DNA of 64,000 bases, taken from positions 78,374 to 142,373 of the forward strand of contig NZ_JAIQUM010000006.1 of NCBI RefSeq assembly GCF_020075705.1. Reading direction: 5' to 3'. The DNA comes from Metabacillus rhizolycopersici. GTDB taxonomy: Bacteria > Bacillota > Bacilli > Bacillales > Bacillaceae. Shown here in pieces: positions 35,450 through 44,905 of this stretch; the first letter of the stretch is position 1; every line of letters begins with the position of its first letter. Both the position numbers and the translations under genes were made by a program. The notes below the pieces were generated by a model. The model saw only the letters and a program-made list of their open reading frames with translations. It did not search any database and was not told where the DNA came from.

Positions 35450-36730
35450 ATGGATAAACAAAATAGCAAGTACAGATGGATCGTCTTTGCCACAGTACTA
35501 TTCACTTATTTAATTATTGTAAGTCAAAGAACTGCACCAGGATTAATTTCGGACCAATTAATGAAAGATTTTAAAGTGACAGCTTCAACGATTGGTTTAC
35601 TGTCTAGTATTCAATTTTTTGCATATGCTGGTTTGCAAGTTCCAATCGGAATTTTGTCTGATCGGTTTGGACCTAATATCTTTCTAATTGTTGGAACGCT
35701 ACTTACTGGTTTAGGTACGGTAATTTATAGTCTTGCTCCGAATGAATCTGTTTTACTTTTTGCAAGATTAATAGTAGGTGCGGGAGATGCGACAATTTGG
35801 GTGAATTTAGTTTTAATTTTAAGCCAATGGTTTAAAGGAAATGAATTTATTAAATTACTTGGTATGGCAGGAATGACTGGGAGCCTCGGGTTCCTGATGG
35901 CAACAGTCCCTTTTTCAATCTGGATTTCCTTAACGGGCTGGAGAGCTTCATTTTTTACAATGGGAATCATTTTATGCCTTTGTGGAAGCCTTCTTTATTT
36001 TGTCCTTGTTGGAAATCCAAAACGTTTGATGAAAAACAAAGCTGTAACCAATTTACCTACTAAAAAAATAGAGAAAAATCGCGAGCGAACGCTTGTTATT
36101 TTGCAGCGGATTTTTTCTAATCGCCAAGCTTGGGCAGCATTTTTATGTCACTTTGGCGCTGTAGGTACGTATGTAGGCTTCATCGGTTCATGGGCAGTGC
36201 CTTTTGGGATGAATGTATATGAAATGACTCTTTCTGTTGCGAGTCAATTCATTATGATCGGTCTAATAGGGGCCATCATTGGTGCTCCATTAACAAGTTG
36301 GATTTCAAGTCGGATGAATTCGATCAAAAAACCGTATATAGTTGTCCATATCATCCTTTTTTTGAGTTGGGCTGCTTTTCTTTTATTTGGCGGGAAGCCA
36401 CCCGTATTTATCTTAACGATCCTTTTTATCGTGATCGGCTATGGAAATGGTGCAAGTGCCTTAACATTTGCTGTTGTTCGCAAGTCATTTGATGTGAAAG
36501 AGGTCGGGGTTGCTTCGGGCTTTGCGAATATGGGTGGGTTTTTAAGTGCCGTCCTACTACCGAGCATTTTCGGGAAAGTATTGGATCATTTTCATACAGC
36601 AGAAAGTAGTGTCGGATATCAATACGGTTTTATTATCCCAGTCGTCTTTTCCATTATTGGTTTAATTGGAGGAATCCTCATCAAGGAACAGCCACAAGAA
36701 GTAACACAAACAAAGGAACTGAGTGTTTAG
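35450..36730 (+). CDS. Major facilitator superfamily transporter
   Basis: 426 residues, 12 predicted helices in two halves, with the MFS motif A GILSDRFGPNIFL after helix 2 and the helix-1 region RTAPGLISDQLMKDF typical of metabolite:H+ symporters of the NarK/ExuT-like range. The helix 5 region WRASFFTMGIIL is also typical. The start follows AACAGGAGTGCAGATAG. It is monocistronic and surrounded by decayed DNA on the left and a small membrane gene on the right. The substrate is unknown. Confidence 0.85.
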   Translation: MDKQNSKYRWIVFATVLFTYLIIVSQRTAPGLISDQLMKDFKVTASTIGLLSSIQFFAYAGLQVPIGILSDRFGPNIFLIVGTLLTGLGTVIYSLAPNESVLLFARLIVGAGDATIWVNLVLILSQWFKGNEFIKLLGMAGMTGSLGFLMATVPFSIWISLTGWRASFFTMGIILCLCGSLLYFVLVGNPKRLMKNKAVTNLPTKKIEKNRERTLVILQRIFSNRQAWAAFLCHFGAVGTYVGFIGSWAVPFGMNVYEMTLSVASQFIMIGLIGAIIGAPLTSWISSRMNSIKKPYIVVHIILFLSWAAFLLFGGKPPVFILTILFIVIGYGNGASALTFAVVRKSFDVKEVGVASGFANMGGFLSAVLLPSIFGKVLDHFHTAESSVGYQYGFIIPVVFSIIGLIGGILIKEQPQEVTQTKELSV

Positions 36731-37016
36731 TCATATGGATTTGACTCCATCTAACTAGCAAGCCACAGGGGAATTTCGTTTAGTAGAGTAATTTCCGAAA
36801 AATTAGTCTAATGCCTTGCATTTACAATGTTGATTATCGTTTAGTTGGTGAAAGCAAAAACCACCTTAAGATGTTCCCTCATGTGTAGACTATATGAAAA
36901 AATCCATACTGAGAACAAATGAGGGATTAATTGCACTTAATCTCTGAAGTATGGTGGAGTCTTATGACATAAATTCCACTTCTTATTCCAATATGAAGAG
37001 AATAGAATTTTTCGTT

Positions 37017-37505
37017 TTAGCGGTCAGTATTATGGGAACTGTTGCTGGTGTTTTTATGGTTGTTCGTTTGGAACATCTTTTTTGATGCAGTATTAAGCTT
37101 ATCTAAAAACCTGTTAAAACCGAACCCTACAAAAAAGGCAATACTTATTTGGGCATAAGGAGCGTCATCAAACTCTTTGAACTCAACTAACAAAATGCCG
37201 CTTTGTATTAAAGTAACCGCAACTACAGCAGTTCCAGTTGCAAATATTGGATAAAAAATGTACATGATCCACTGTTTATAATCGTTTAATTCATCCTTCA
37301 TATAGTGAGAGCAAAACATATAAAGATGTCGAAGTGAACCGCCAATAGCCCCAGCGAAGAAATAATATAGAAAAATGTCAATTTTAGAAACGAATGGAAA
37401 TGCTTTTTCAATGACACCCACCTGCAACGCACCCACTGCGATGAAACTTCCAAAAAACAATAGGGAAAGATAAATCAAAATCATAGCTTTTAAGCCTTTC
37501 TTCAT
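37017..37505 (-). CDS. Small membrane protein of unknown function
   Basis: 162 residues with four hydrophobic segments (about 7-29, 43-63, 81-104, 118-130) and a polar, Asn/Ser/Thr-rich C-terminal tail (NNHKNTSNSSHNTDR). It reads MKKGLKAMILIYLSLLFFG at the start. No family recognised. It stands alone between an MFS gene and an acetyltransferase gene on the opposite strand. Confidence 0.6.
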   Translation of the reverse strand: MKKGLKAMILIYLSLLFFGSFIAVGALQVGVIEKAFPFVSKIDIFLYYFFAGAIGGSLRHLYMFCSHYMKDELNDYKQWIMYIFYPIFATGTAVVAVTLIQSGILLVEFKEFDDAPYAQISIAFFVGFGFNRFLDKLNTASKKMFQTNNHKNTSNSSHNTDR

Positions 37506-37599
37506 CTAAGTCACCCCACATCATTTGTTTTATCCTATGGAGTGATTGATGGAAATGTTATTCAAAGTATGTTAAGCATTAAATTAGGAGATGTAACGA

Positions 37600-38133
37600 A
37601 TGAATTGTTCAATTAGAGAAGAAATACTTGAGGATGACAAAATGACTGAAGAAGTTGTCAAACGTGCATTTGCAACGATTGAATTCAGTGATAAAAAGGA
37701 ACATGAATTGGTAGCTAAAATTAGAAAATCAGATGCATTTATTCCACAATTATCTTTAGTCGCAACAAATGATCATAATGAAATCGTAGGTCATATCCTT
37801 TTTTCAAAAATAAGCATTGTGAATGACAATCAATATACAGAATCATTAGCTCTAGCACCTGTTTCTGTTTTACCTGATGATCAAAAGAGGGGGATAGGAA
37901 AACGTCTCATTCAAGAAGGGTTAGATAAGGCGAAAAGACTTGGATATAAATCTGTTATTGTTATGGGGCATCCTGATTACTATCCAAAATTCGGATTCAA
38001 AAAAGCGTCTTTTTGGGGAATTAAAGCACCCTTCGAAGTGCCTGACGAAGCTTTTATGGCTTTAGAGTTGGAGGGGAATTCGCTCGATAAAATTTCGGGA
38101 GTTGTTGAATATTCTAGCGTATTCTTTGAATGA
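37600..38133 (+). CDS. GNAT-family N-acetyltransferase
   Basis: 177 residues of the YhbS-like GNAT group: acetyl-CoA binding loop DDQKRGIGKRLIQEGLDKAKR, given as DDQKRGIGKRL and IQEGLDKAKR, followed by VIVMGHPDYYPKFGFKKAS, a hallmark of this subfamily. It transfers an acetyl group from acetyl-CoA to an unknown amine. The start follows TTAGGAGATGTAACG. Single gene without a visible partner. Confidence 0.88.
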   Translation: MNCSIREEILEDDKMTEEVVKRAFATIEFSDKKEHELVAKIRKSDAFIPQLSLVATNDHNEIVGHILFSKISIVNDNQYTESLALAPVSVLPDDQKRGIGKRLIQEGLDKAKRLGYKSVIVMGHPDYYPKFGFKKASFWGIKAPFEVPDEAFMALELEGNSLDKISGVVEYSSVFFE

Positions 38134-38335
38134 GTTTTTAAGGAAATAGTTACGACAATAGAATCAGGAAGTTAGAAGGTCCTTAAATTTGGTAATTTCA
38201 GCAATTGAAGATAGAATAGAAAATTTAAAATTAAATGAACTGTCCCTATAAAAATTAATCCTACATAACTGTGCACGAAATATCGGATGCATTCTTTCGT
38301 CACCTGCTATTGTAATGATAAAGGGAGGTCATAGG

Positions 38336-39208
38336 ATGGATTTGCTTAAGAATCTGAATGAAGCGATTAAGTATATGGAAGAAAATCTTACTGACGATAT
38401 TGATTTTAAAGAAGTAGCAAGGCGGGCTTGCTGCTCTGAATATCATTTTAAAAGGATGTTTTCTTTCCTAGCAGGTATACCATTATCGGAATACATTCGC
38501 CGCAGACGACTGACTCTTGCAGCATTTGAGCTTAAAGATTATAGCGTAAAAGTCATTGATATTGCGATGAAATATGGCTATAATTCACCAGATTCTTTTA
38601 CAAGAGCTTTTCAAAATTTACATGGTGTAACACCGTCAGAAGCGAGGAATAATGGCAGTTCACTTAAATCCTACCCAAAAATGGCCTTCCAATTATCAAT
38701 TACCGGGGGTAGTGAAATGAATTATCGAATAGTAGAAAAAGAGGCATTTTTCATTGTAGGCATTAAGAAAAGAGTGCCAATTATTTTTAACGGGGTTAAT
38801 CCAGAGATTGCCTCTATGTGGGGAAGTTTGGATAGTGATACGATTAATGAACTAAAAAAACTTTCTAATGTTGAGCCAATAGGTCTTCTTAGTGGTTCCA
38901 CTAACTTTTCTCAAGGTAGAATGGAGGAAAAAGGGGAGTTAGATCATTATATCGGAGTAGCAACAACGAGGAAGTGCCCTGATAATCTGACCCAGCTTGA
39001 AGTTCCTGCCTCAACATGGGCTGTTTTCGGAGCAATCGGACCATTTCCTGATACGCTGCAAGACGTATGGGGACGTATTTATTCCGAATGGTTTCCCTCC
39101 TCAGGGTATGAACAAATAGAGGGACCAGAAATCCTTTGGAATGAACATAAAGATGTTACCTCACCAACCTTCAAAAGTGAAATATGGATTCCAATTTTGA
39201 AAAAGTAA
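38336..39208 (+). CDS. AraC-family regulator with GyrI-like effector domain
   Basis: About 290 residues. The N-terminal 100 are an AraC/XylS double helix-turn-helix ([22 protein letters not shown], in parts [14 protein letters not shown] and EYHFKRMF, then [20 protein letters not shown]). The C-terminus is a GyrI-like small-molecule binding domain, ending ILWNEHKDV and [10 protein letters not shown]. This is the architecture of Rob/BltR-like regulators that answer to drugs or other ligands. ATG 38336 follows AAGGGAGGTCATAGG; ATG 38315 would contain that site. No obvious target is adjacent, so the target could be distant. Confidence 0.88.
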   Translation: MDLLKNLNEAIKYMEENLTDDIDFKEVARRACCSEYHFKRMFSFLAGIPLSEYIRRRRLTLAAFELKDYSVKVIDIAMKYGYNSPDSFTRAFQNLHGVTPSEARNNGSSLKSYPKMAFQLSITGGSEMNYRIVEKEAFFIVGIKKRVPIIFNGVNPEIASMWGSLDSDTINELKKLSNVEPIGLLSGSTNFSQGRMEEKGELDHYIGVATTRKCPDNLTQLEVPASTWAVFGAIGPFPDTLQDVWGRIYSEWFPSSGYEQIEGPEILWNEHKDVTSPTFKSEIWIPILKK

Positions 39209-39230
39209 CATCATACATGAAGTTATTAGT

Positions 39231-39262
39231 ATTCAAAGAGCTGGATTGACAGCTCTTTGAAT
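39231..39262 (+). terminator. Hairpin after the AraC-GyrI gene
   Basis: ATTCAAAGAGCTG (39231-39243) pairs perfectly with CAGCTCTTTGAAT (39250-39262). The T tract after it is weak. Confidence 0.65.
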
Positions 39263-39382
39263 ATATCCTTCTCTATCAAAATAAATCGGTTAACTCTTAA
39301 TTTCTGCAATTTTCAAAATGAGGAGAAGCTTGAAAACCTAATCTTTATCTACCACTATAATAATATGATAGGGGTTATCAAA

Positions 39383-39664
39383 ATGGTTCCTGCAAAAAAC
39401 ACGCAAACCAAAAGAAATCATACTCGCAAGAAAGGAGCTTCCTTCAGACAAATCCTCCGTGTATCCTTTTTCTTAGTAATTGGACTTCTTATTGTGTATA
39501 TTTACTACTTAATGACCGAAGATAAATTACTAAGTCAAATAGTAAAGCTGTCATCTATTTTTGTAACCTTTATTAAATCTATTCCTATGCCAGTCTTATT
39601 TATTATAGGTTATACAATCTTGGTTTTTTACGTTGGATATTTAGTAGGTAAGAAGAGACAATAG
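39383..39664 (+). CDS. Small two-helix membrane protein
   Basis: About 93 residues starting MVPAKNTQTKRNHTRKKG, a basic N-terminus followed by two membrane helices (residues about 26-46 and 70-88) and a basic tail (GKKRQ). The longer frame starts at 39257 inside the hairpin of the previous gene, so it is rejected. GGGGTT lies about 8 nt upstream of the chosen ATG. No family recognised. Confidence 0.5.
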   Translation: MVPAKNTQTKRNHTRKKGASFRQILRVSFFLVIGLLIVYIYYLMTEDKLLSQIVKLSSIFVTFIKSIPMPVLFIIGYTILVFYVGYLVGKKRQ

Positions 39665-39771
39665 AAGTTTGTAATGCATTGTTTTGGAATAAGATACTTA
39701 AAATGTCCCGAATATGCATTACCTCTTTTTCGTGTTAACATAATAAAAAAGAGATTAGGAGGGTATTAATT

Positions 39772-40698
39772 TTGAATATTTTGGTGCAAGGTGCAGGAGC
39801 ATTAGGAGCTTATTTTGGTGGGAGGCTGTTAGAAGCAGGACTTAGTGTTTCGTTTTTTGTGAGAGAAAAACGGGCTGCTCAATTAATACAAGAAGGTTTA
39901 AGAATAAACAGTCCCGAAGGAAACGTTGAAATTAAAAATGTAACCGTTTATACTTCGCCTGAAAAAGTCAAAAATATAGATTTGGTGATATTGGCAGTAA
40001 AAGGATATCATCTTGATCAAACCATACCCCAAGTTCAAACGATTGTTCAACAGACAGGAGCTTTTGTGTTGCCTTTGTTAAATGGTGTGGAGCATTTGGG
40101 AAGACTTCAGCAAGCAATTGGAAAAGAAAAAGTACTTGGCGGATTTGCTTCGATCATTGCAACGCTTAATGAAAAAGGACACGTAAACCATACGAGTGCA
40201 AGTAGTGCCGTAAAATTTGGAGTTCTTCATAATGAGCAAACAGAAATATGCGAGCAACTAGAAGAGATTCATAGTCTCGTAAAAACGAATTTCTTAAGGG
40301 AAGAAAATATCTTAAAACATATGTGGAAAAAGTACATATTTATCACAGCATTGTCAGGAATCACTTCAGCCATGCAGCTTCCAGCTGGTTATATCGCGAG
40401 TACAAAGGCTTCGTTTAACGTTGCGAAAAATGTAGTCTTAGAAATGAGCACTCTCGCTAAGAAAGAGGGTATCGAGTTAACAGAGCAAGAAGTGGAAATA
40501 ATGGCAGATAGATTGAAAGGGTTCCAAAAAGAAGCGACATCTTCCATGCATCAGGATATGAGAAAAGGGCTTCCTCTAGAAGTCGAGCATTTACAAGGGG
40601 GCGCACTTCGTTTAGCTGCCAAACACGATGTAACTGTTCCTGTTATTGAAACACTTTATGGAATACTGAAACCATATGAAAATGGTAAACCGGATTGA
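39772..40698 (+). CDS. panE: 2-dehydropantoate 2-reductase (PanE/ApbA family)
   Basis: 308 residues. N-terminal Rossmann motif GAGALGAYFGGRLLEAG, the ketopantoate-reductase Lys in LAVKGYH and the C-terminal substrate region with MWKKYIFI and SSMHQDMRKGLPLEVEHL, where the catalytic Lys and Glu lie. It reduces ketopantoate with NADPH in pantothenate synthesis, or acts on a related 2-keto acid. It starts at TTG after AGGAGGGTATTAATT. Not in an operon with panBCD, so it may be one of several paralogues with a different preference. Confidence 0.87.
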   Translation: MNILVQGAGALGAYFGGRLLEAGLSVSFFVREKRAAQLIQEGLRINSPEGNVEIKNVTVYTSPEKVKNIDLVILAVKGYHLDQTIPQVQTIVQQTGAFVLPLLNGVEHLGRLQQAIGKEKVLGGFASIIATLNEKGHVNHTSASSAVKFGVLHNEQTEICEQLEEIHSLVKTNFLREENILKHMWKKYIFITALSGITSAMQLPAGYIASTKASFNVAKNVVLEMSTLAKKEGIELTEQEVEIMADRLKGFQKEATSSMHQDMRKGLPLEVEHLQGGALRLAAKHDVTVPVIETLYGILKPYENGKPD

Positions 40699-40740
40699 CG
40701 ATTTGTTTTGAATTACACCAATAAGGTCCTATAACGGAAG

Positions 40741-40770
40741 AATGGGCTGTACCGACAGCTCATTTTTTAA
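40741..40770 (+). terminator. Intrinsic terminator after panE
   Basis: AATGGGCTGT (40741-40750) pairs with ACAGCTCATT (40755-40764), followed by TTTTTT. The rest of the gap to 40992 is featureless. Confidence 0.8.
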
Positions 40771-40992
40771 TTTAAAGAATTTTGCGAGAAGTATGGCTAT
40801 CTATTATCTATTTAACGAAAGGTTAGAGATGTTGAATAAGAGTAATCACTCTTTTTATTGAAGTAACGACCCTTTAGTTGAACAAATGTATGATAAATCA
40901 ATTAGAGGATATTATGTAGAACGGTTTGAAAATCGATCATAATCGTTCATGTAATCATAATATATTACATACTTAATAAGGAGAATTTGAAA

Positions 40993-41202
40993 ATGACTAT
41001 ATTTAAAAATAAGCACGTAATAGGTATTTCGTGGATTTTAGTTACATTTTTACTAGTAGCCTCATTTTTAACTATTGCTTCTATTTATTTCAATACTAAA
41101 GAAATAAGTTCATTTAGTTCTCAATGCTATGAAAATGGTGGACGAGTCATATTAGAAATACATAATAATTTCACAAATGAATATTCTTTTGAATGTAATT
41201 AA
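40993..41202 (+). CDS. Small membrane-anchored hypothetical protein
   Basis: 69 residues: a basic N-terminus, one membrane helix (about residues 10-32) and an extracytoplasmic part with two cysteines (SSQCYENGG and the C-terminal ECN). ATAAGGAGAATTTGAAA precedes ATG 40993; the TTG at 40987 is too close to the ribosome binding site. The topology suggests a short exported domain, possibly disulfide-bonded. Function unknown. Confidence 0.55.
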   Translation: MTIFKNKHVIGISWILVTFLLVASFLTIASIYFNTKEISSFSSQCYENGGRVILEIHNNFTNEYSFECN

Positions 41203-41302
41203 AAAGGAATGTTATTGTAATCGTTTATATCATGTTCAAGGAACTTACCACAATTTGGTTCTCTTTTGTAAGGCTGTGTTAAATGTTAATGTTGATAATT
41301 AA

Positions 41303-41337
41303 GGGAAACCAAACTATGTAAGTTTCCCAATCCTTTT
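41303..41337 (+). terminator. Terminator after the 69-aa gene
   Basis: GGGAAAC (41303-41309) pairs with GTTTCCC (41322-41328), followed by AATCCTTTTT. Confidence 0.6.
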
Positions 41338-41371
41338 TCAACTAACTCACTCCGTCGATGAAAGAGGGTAA

Positions 41372-41647
41372 CTAAACACCAAATATCACTGTTCCTACAA
41401 CCATATATGCTAAAGGGAAAACAAATAAGACCGTATTTGCAATGATAGAACAAAGTGTCAAAACATCTTTTCGGATTTTATGTGCTTTTGAAGCAAAGAA
41501 CAAACCAATAGGACAAAATAATAAAGAGGGAAATATTGGTAATCCTTGTATATTTTTAAGTGTAATAATATCAAACAGAAAATTTACTATGAATATTAGT
41601 GGAACAAGGAATAACAAATAAGATATAATAACAAATTTTTTTTGCAC
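41372..41647 (-). CDS. Small membrane protein (91 aa)
   Basis: Three hydrophobic segments (about residues 5-27, 36-52, 63-87) with a basic loop (KAHKIRKDV). It starts at GTG, preceded by AAAGGAGCTTATGTT. Some resemblance to small Bacillus membrane proteins that modulate immunity or stress, but no family can be named. Confidence 0.5.
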   Translation of the reverse strand: MQKKFVIISYLLFLVPLIFIVNFLFDIITLKNIQGLPIFPSLLFCPIGLFFASKAHKIRKDVLTLCSIIANTVLFVFPLAYMVVGTVIFGV

Positions 41648-41889
41648 AACATAAGCTCCTTTTGAGAAAATTTTGTTTCTTCAATATTAACATAAAGAAG
41701 GTTTTATCAGGGTTATTTTTCCAGTGAAATCTTTCGCTATTAAGTTAGTTGAATGGGAACTACACAATGAATTTTGACAGACGCAAGCTGTCATATGTTT
41801 CTGGAATTTCAAATACAAATGATGTTACCAATAAATAAGATCATAATATTTTGCGATAATCAAAAGATAAAACATACTGTGGTGATAAA

Positions 41890-42288
41890 GTGAAGAAAAT
41901 CCCTTCAAATCTAATATCTATTATGTTTCATACAATATTTATAGTAAGCACGATCATTACATTGTTTATTGTATATAAAGATATTGATAATTCGTTTTCT
42001 TTTAAATTTCTAACTGGCTATGGAATTTTTCTAATTTTATTTCTTATTTATTTTGTGATTGCAACTCTAATCAATTTGAGGAAATTAAAATGGCTGGATA
42101 TTAGAAAAGGAATGTATAGATTTCTTACTTTAATTGTTTTCCTTAGTGGGATAAGTATCATTTTTTCTTATTTTTTTAAACCAGCAGAAATAGATTATTA
42201 TAAGATTTTCTCTATTGCTTTAGGTTTATCATTAGGGATAGCTTTTTTTGATTTATCGTTCTCTAGAAAAAAGGAAAATAAAATGTAA
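41890..42288 (+). CDS. Four-helix membrane protein of unknown function
   Basis: 132 residues with four clear membrane helices (about 8-28, 38-60, 77-97, 103-124) and a charged C-terminus (SRKKENKM). The start is GTG with GGTGAT just upstream. No cysteine or catalytic motif. It is one of several small membrane-protein genes between 40.9 and 42.7 kb. Confidence 0.5.
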   Translation: MKKIPSNLISIMFHTIFIVSTIITLFIVYKDIDNSFSFKFLTGYGIFLILFLIYFVIATLINLRKLKWLDIRKGMYRFLTLIVFLSGISIIFSYFFKPAEIDYYKIFSIALGLSLGIAFFDLSFSRKKENKM

Positions 42289-42310
42289 ACTAATTTTATA
42301 TTCAGCTAAC

Positions 42311-42339
42311 GAACACCGTTCCTTATCAAGAGGGTGTTC
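42311..42339 (+). terminator. Hairpin after the four-helix protein
   Basis: GAACACC (42311-42317) pairs with GGTGTTC (42333-42339), followed by TTACTG, a weak terminator at best. Confidence 0.45.
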
Positions 42340-42408
42340 TTACTGAACTTTTAAAAGTGGAATAAGGTTTTTAACCTAATGATGTAGGACAGTTCAGGAT
42401 GTGAAAAG

Positions 42409-42636
42409 ATGGTTACATTATTTATTAGTCTTTGGCTAGGCTTAACTATACCGATAAGTTTATCAGTTGTTTTTTGGGTACTTGAACCAATTGTCATAAA
42501 AGACACTACGGGAGTAAGTATGATCGTCATTACTCTAATAGTTGTTTTTTTAGATGTGTATATTGGAATTAAGATATTTGAAAGGAAAGTTCAACCGTTT
42601 TTGGAAAAAAGGAAGAAGAAAAAACACTTCCCTTAA
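42409..42636 (+). CDS. Small two-helix membrane protein (75 aa)
   Basis: Two membrane helices (about 3-23 and 34-55) followed by a strongly basic tail (EKRKKKKHFP). ATG is preceded by GATGTGAAAAG, a weak site. No family recognised. It is followed 38 nt later by the DUF6980-like gene. Confidence 0.45.
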   Translation: MVTLFISLWLGLTIPISLSVVFWVLEPIVIKDTTGVSMIVITLIVVFLDVYIGIKIFERKVQPFLEKRKKKKHFP

Positions 42637-42674
42637 CTTAAAAGGGTGCTTATTATACAAGGAGATGTAGAAAA

Positions 42675-42872
42675 TTGAAAAAACATTGTTGTGAGGATAT
42701 GGCTTATCATGTAAATTTCAAGTGTGATGTACATGAAAATCCCTTTGAATGTCCCGACAAAATAATCATATTCGATGAAAAGGATAATGACTACGGTTTA
42801 ATCATCCATGATGGTGGTTCTTCAACTTTAGAAATTATTTTTTGTCCGTGGTGTGGTTCGAAACTACAATAA
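42675..42872 (+). CDS. DUF6980-like zinc-ribbon protein
   Basis: 65 residues from TTG after AAGGAGATGTAGAAAA. The pattern HCCEDM, then HENPFECPD, YGLIIHDGGSS and the C-terminal FCPWCGSKL is that of the small DUF6980 proteins found widely in Firmicutes. Cysteines at both ends probably hold one zinc. Biological role of the family is not known to me. Confidence 0.7.
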   Translation: MKKHCCEDMAYHVNFKCDVHENPFECPDKIIIFDEKDNDYGLIIHDGGSSTLEIIFCPWCGSKLQ

Positions 42873-42980
42873 GATACTAGTTAGAGATAAAGAAAAAACA
42901 CTTCATAAAGATTGATTTATTTAGAACATAATAAGCTCTTAGACAAAAAAATAAGCAACATTCAGAGGAGGAATAGTAGC

Positions 42981-43967
42981 ATGAAATATAACAAAGTTCG
43001 TTGGGGTATCATCGGTTGTGGGGACGTGACAGAAGTAAAAAGTGGTCCAGCATTCCAAAAAATAGAGAACTCAGAGCTAATTGCTGTTATGCGGAGAACA
43101 GGGGAACTTGCCAAAGACTATGCAAAACGGCACAATGTTCTAAAATGGTATGATAATGCCGAGGCACTTATTAATGATCCAGATATCGATGCTGTCTACA
43201 TTGCAACACCACCGGAATCACATAAAGAATATACAATCAAAGCAGCAAAGGCGGGGAAGCCGGTTTATGTGGAAAAGCCGATGGCCCTGAATTTCGCAGA
43301 ATGTCAAGAGATGATCTCAGCGTGTGAAGCGGCTGGAGTTCCTTTATATGTTTCTTATTATCGTAGAGCACTCCCTCGATTTTTAAAAATAAAAGAGCTG
43401 TTGGAAAATAAAGCAATCGGAGATGTTCGTTTCGTTTCAACAACCCAATATCAACAGGCTTTAGTTGATGAAGGAGGTTCTAAAAATACCTCGTGGCGTG
43501 TTCAACCTGATTTGGCTGGTGGGGGACTGTTTTTTGATTTAGCTAGTCATACGATTGATATGTTAGACTTTTTACTAGGTCCTATTAAAGCTGTTCAAGG
43601 TTTTGCTTCAAACCAAGTAGGTAATTATCGTGCGGAAGATATCGTTACAGGTACATATCTATTTGAAAATGGAGTCCATGGCATAGGAAGCTGGTGTTTT
43701 TCTGCTTTTGAAGATGTCGATACGAATGAAATCATCGGTAGTAAAGGGAAAATAAGCTTCTCAACTTTTGGAAACGATCCAATAGTAGTAACAACTACTG
43801 ATGGATCAGAGGGATTTAGCTTCGAACTACCACAGCACGTCCATCAACCGCTCATAGAAACAATCGTAGCTGATTTAACTGGAGATCGTGACCAATGTCC
43901 TAGCAGTGGATTGACAGGTGCGAGAACTAGTTGGGTTATGGATGAAATGGTGAAGAGTTTTTATTGA
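42981..43967 (+). CDS. Gfo/Idh/MocA-family oxidoreductase
   Basis: 328 residues. NAD(P)-binding Rossmann motif WGIIGCGDVTE, the family Lys in VYVEKPMALN and the C-terminal alpha/beta domain with GGGLFFDLASHTIDMLDF, given in parts GGGLFFDLASH and TIDMLDF. Such enzymes oxidise or reduce sugars and inositols. ATG 42981 follows CAGAGGAGGAATAGTAGC, so the upstream part of the long frame is not translated. No sugar-metabolism neighbour indicates the substrate. Confidence 0.88.
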   Translation: MKYNKVRWGIIGCGDVTEVKSGPAFQKIENSELIAVMRRTGELAKDYAKRHNVLKWYDNAEALINDPDIDAVYIATPPESHKEYTIKAAKAGKPVYVEKPMALNFAECQEMISACEAAGVPLYVSYYRRALPRFLKIKELLENKAIGDVRFVSTTQYQQALVDEGGSKNTSWRVQPDLAGGGLFFDLASHTIDMLDFLLGPIKAVQGFASNQVGNYRAEDIVTGTYLFENGVHGIGSWCFSAFEDVDTNEIIGSKGKISFSTFGNDPIVVTTTDGSEGFSFELPQHVHQPLIETIVADLTGDRDQCPSSGLTGARTSWVMDEMVKSFY

Positions 43968-44084
43968 AAATAGGACAACTGGCATCACAATCGCATTTAG
44001 GGTCGGCTTAGGGTTTTGTTTATTTTTGATTCAAAAAAGTTGAAATGGGACTCATGCGAAAAAATGGAAACACAAGGTGATTAA

Positions 44085-44792
44085 ATGATACATATATTTT
44101 CAGGTGAGACAATCAGTTATAATTTAGTTTACAAGAAGAGGACAACCATAGGTATTTATATAGATCTGTATGGAAATGTTGAAGTGCAGGTTCCTAAAGG
44201 GACATCTGAAGAGTGCGTGCATCAATTATTAGAGGGAAAATGGGAACTCATCCAACAAAGAATAAAAGAAATGAAGGATAGAACAGCTGGGCACGTGGAG
44301 AAGGTCTATGATCATGGTGGGAGTTTTCTTTATTTAGGAAACTCTTATCCCATTTTGATTTCTCAAGATACAGATATCAAGAAAGATACGGTTGTGTTTG
44401 AAGAAGAAAAATTACATGTATACGTAAAACAACAAGAAGATGAAAATATAAAACAAGCATTAAAACGATTTTATTATCAGCAATGTAAAGCGTTAGTAGA
44501 GAAGCGTATTCAGTTCTATCAAAGCAACTTTAAACTAAAACCACGTTCGATTCGTATTTCTGACAGCAAGACTACATGGGGAACGTGTGATTCAATGCGA
44601 CAATTAACCTTTAATTGGAAGCTTTCGATGGCACCACTGAGCGTGATCGATTACGTAGTTGTTCATGAAATGTGTCATATGGTCCATATGAATCACGATC
44701 GCTCCTTTTGGCGACTTGTCGGTAAAATCTTACCAGATTATGAGGAACAGGAAAACTGGTTAGCGTTATCAAGTTGGAAAATGGTTGTATGA
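44085..44792 (+). CDS. YgjP-type (DUF45/WLM) metallopeptidase
   Basis: 235 residues. Zinc motif HEMCH at residues 194-198, followed by HMNHDRSFWRLVG, matches the YgjP/SprT-like pattern in which the third ligand lies downstream. The upstream RISDSKTTWGTCDSM is also a family hallmark. In E. coli-type systems homologous proteins are linked to restriction or DNA-protein repair, but here it stands alone. Cytosolic; substrate unknown. The start ATG is preceded by CACAAGGTGATTAA. Confidence 0.85.
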   Translation: MIHIFSGETISYNLVYKKRTTIGIYIDLYGNVEVQVPKGTSEECVHQLLEGKWELIQQRIKEMKDRTAGHVEKVYDHGGSFLYLGNSYPILISQDTDIKKDTVVFEEEKLHVYVKQQEDENIKQALKRFYYQQCKALVEKRIQFYQSNFKLKPRSIRISDSKTTWGTCDSMRQLTFNWKLSMAPLSVIDYVVVHEMCHMVHMNHDRSFWRLVGKILPDYEEQENWLALSSWKMVV

Positions 44793-44905
44793 TGGTACGG
44801 TATGATAGAATAGTGATTGTCTGTATTGGCTAATAATAATGCTAAGTTGCAAATCATGTTATCATTAAGTCCATTGGATATGAAAATAGAAGGAGTTTGA
44901 ATCGA

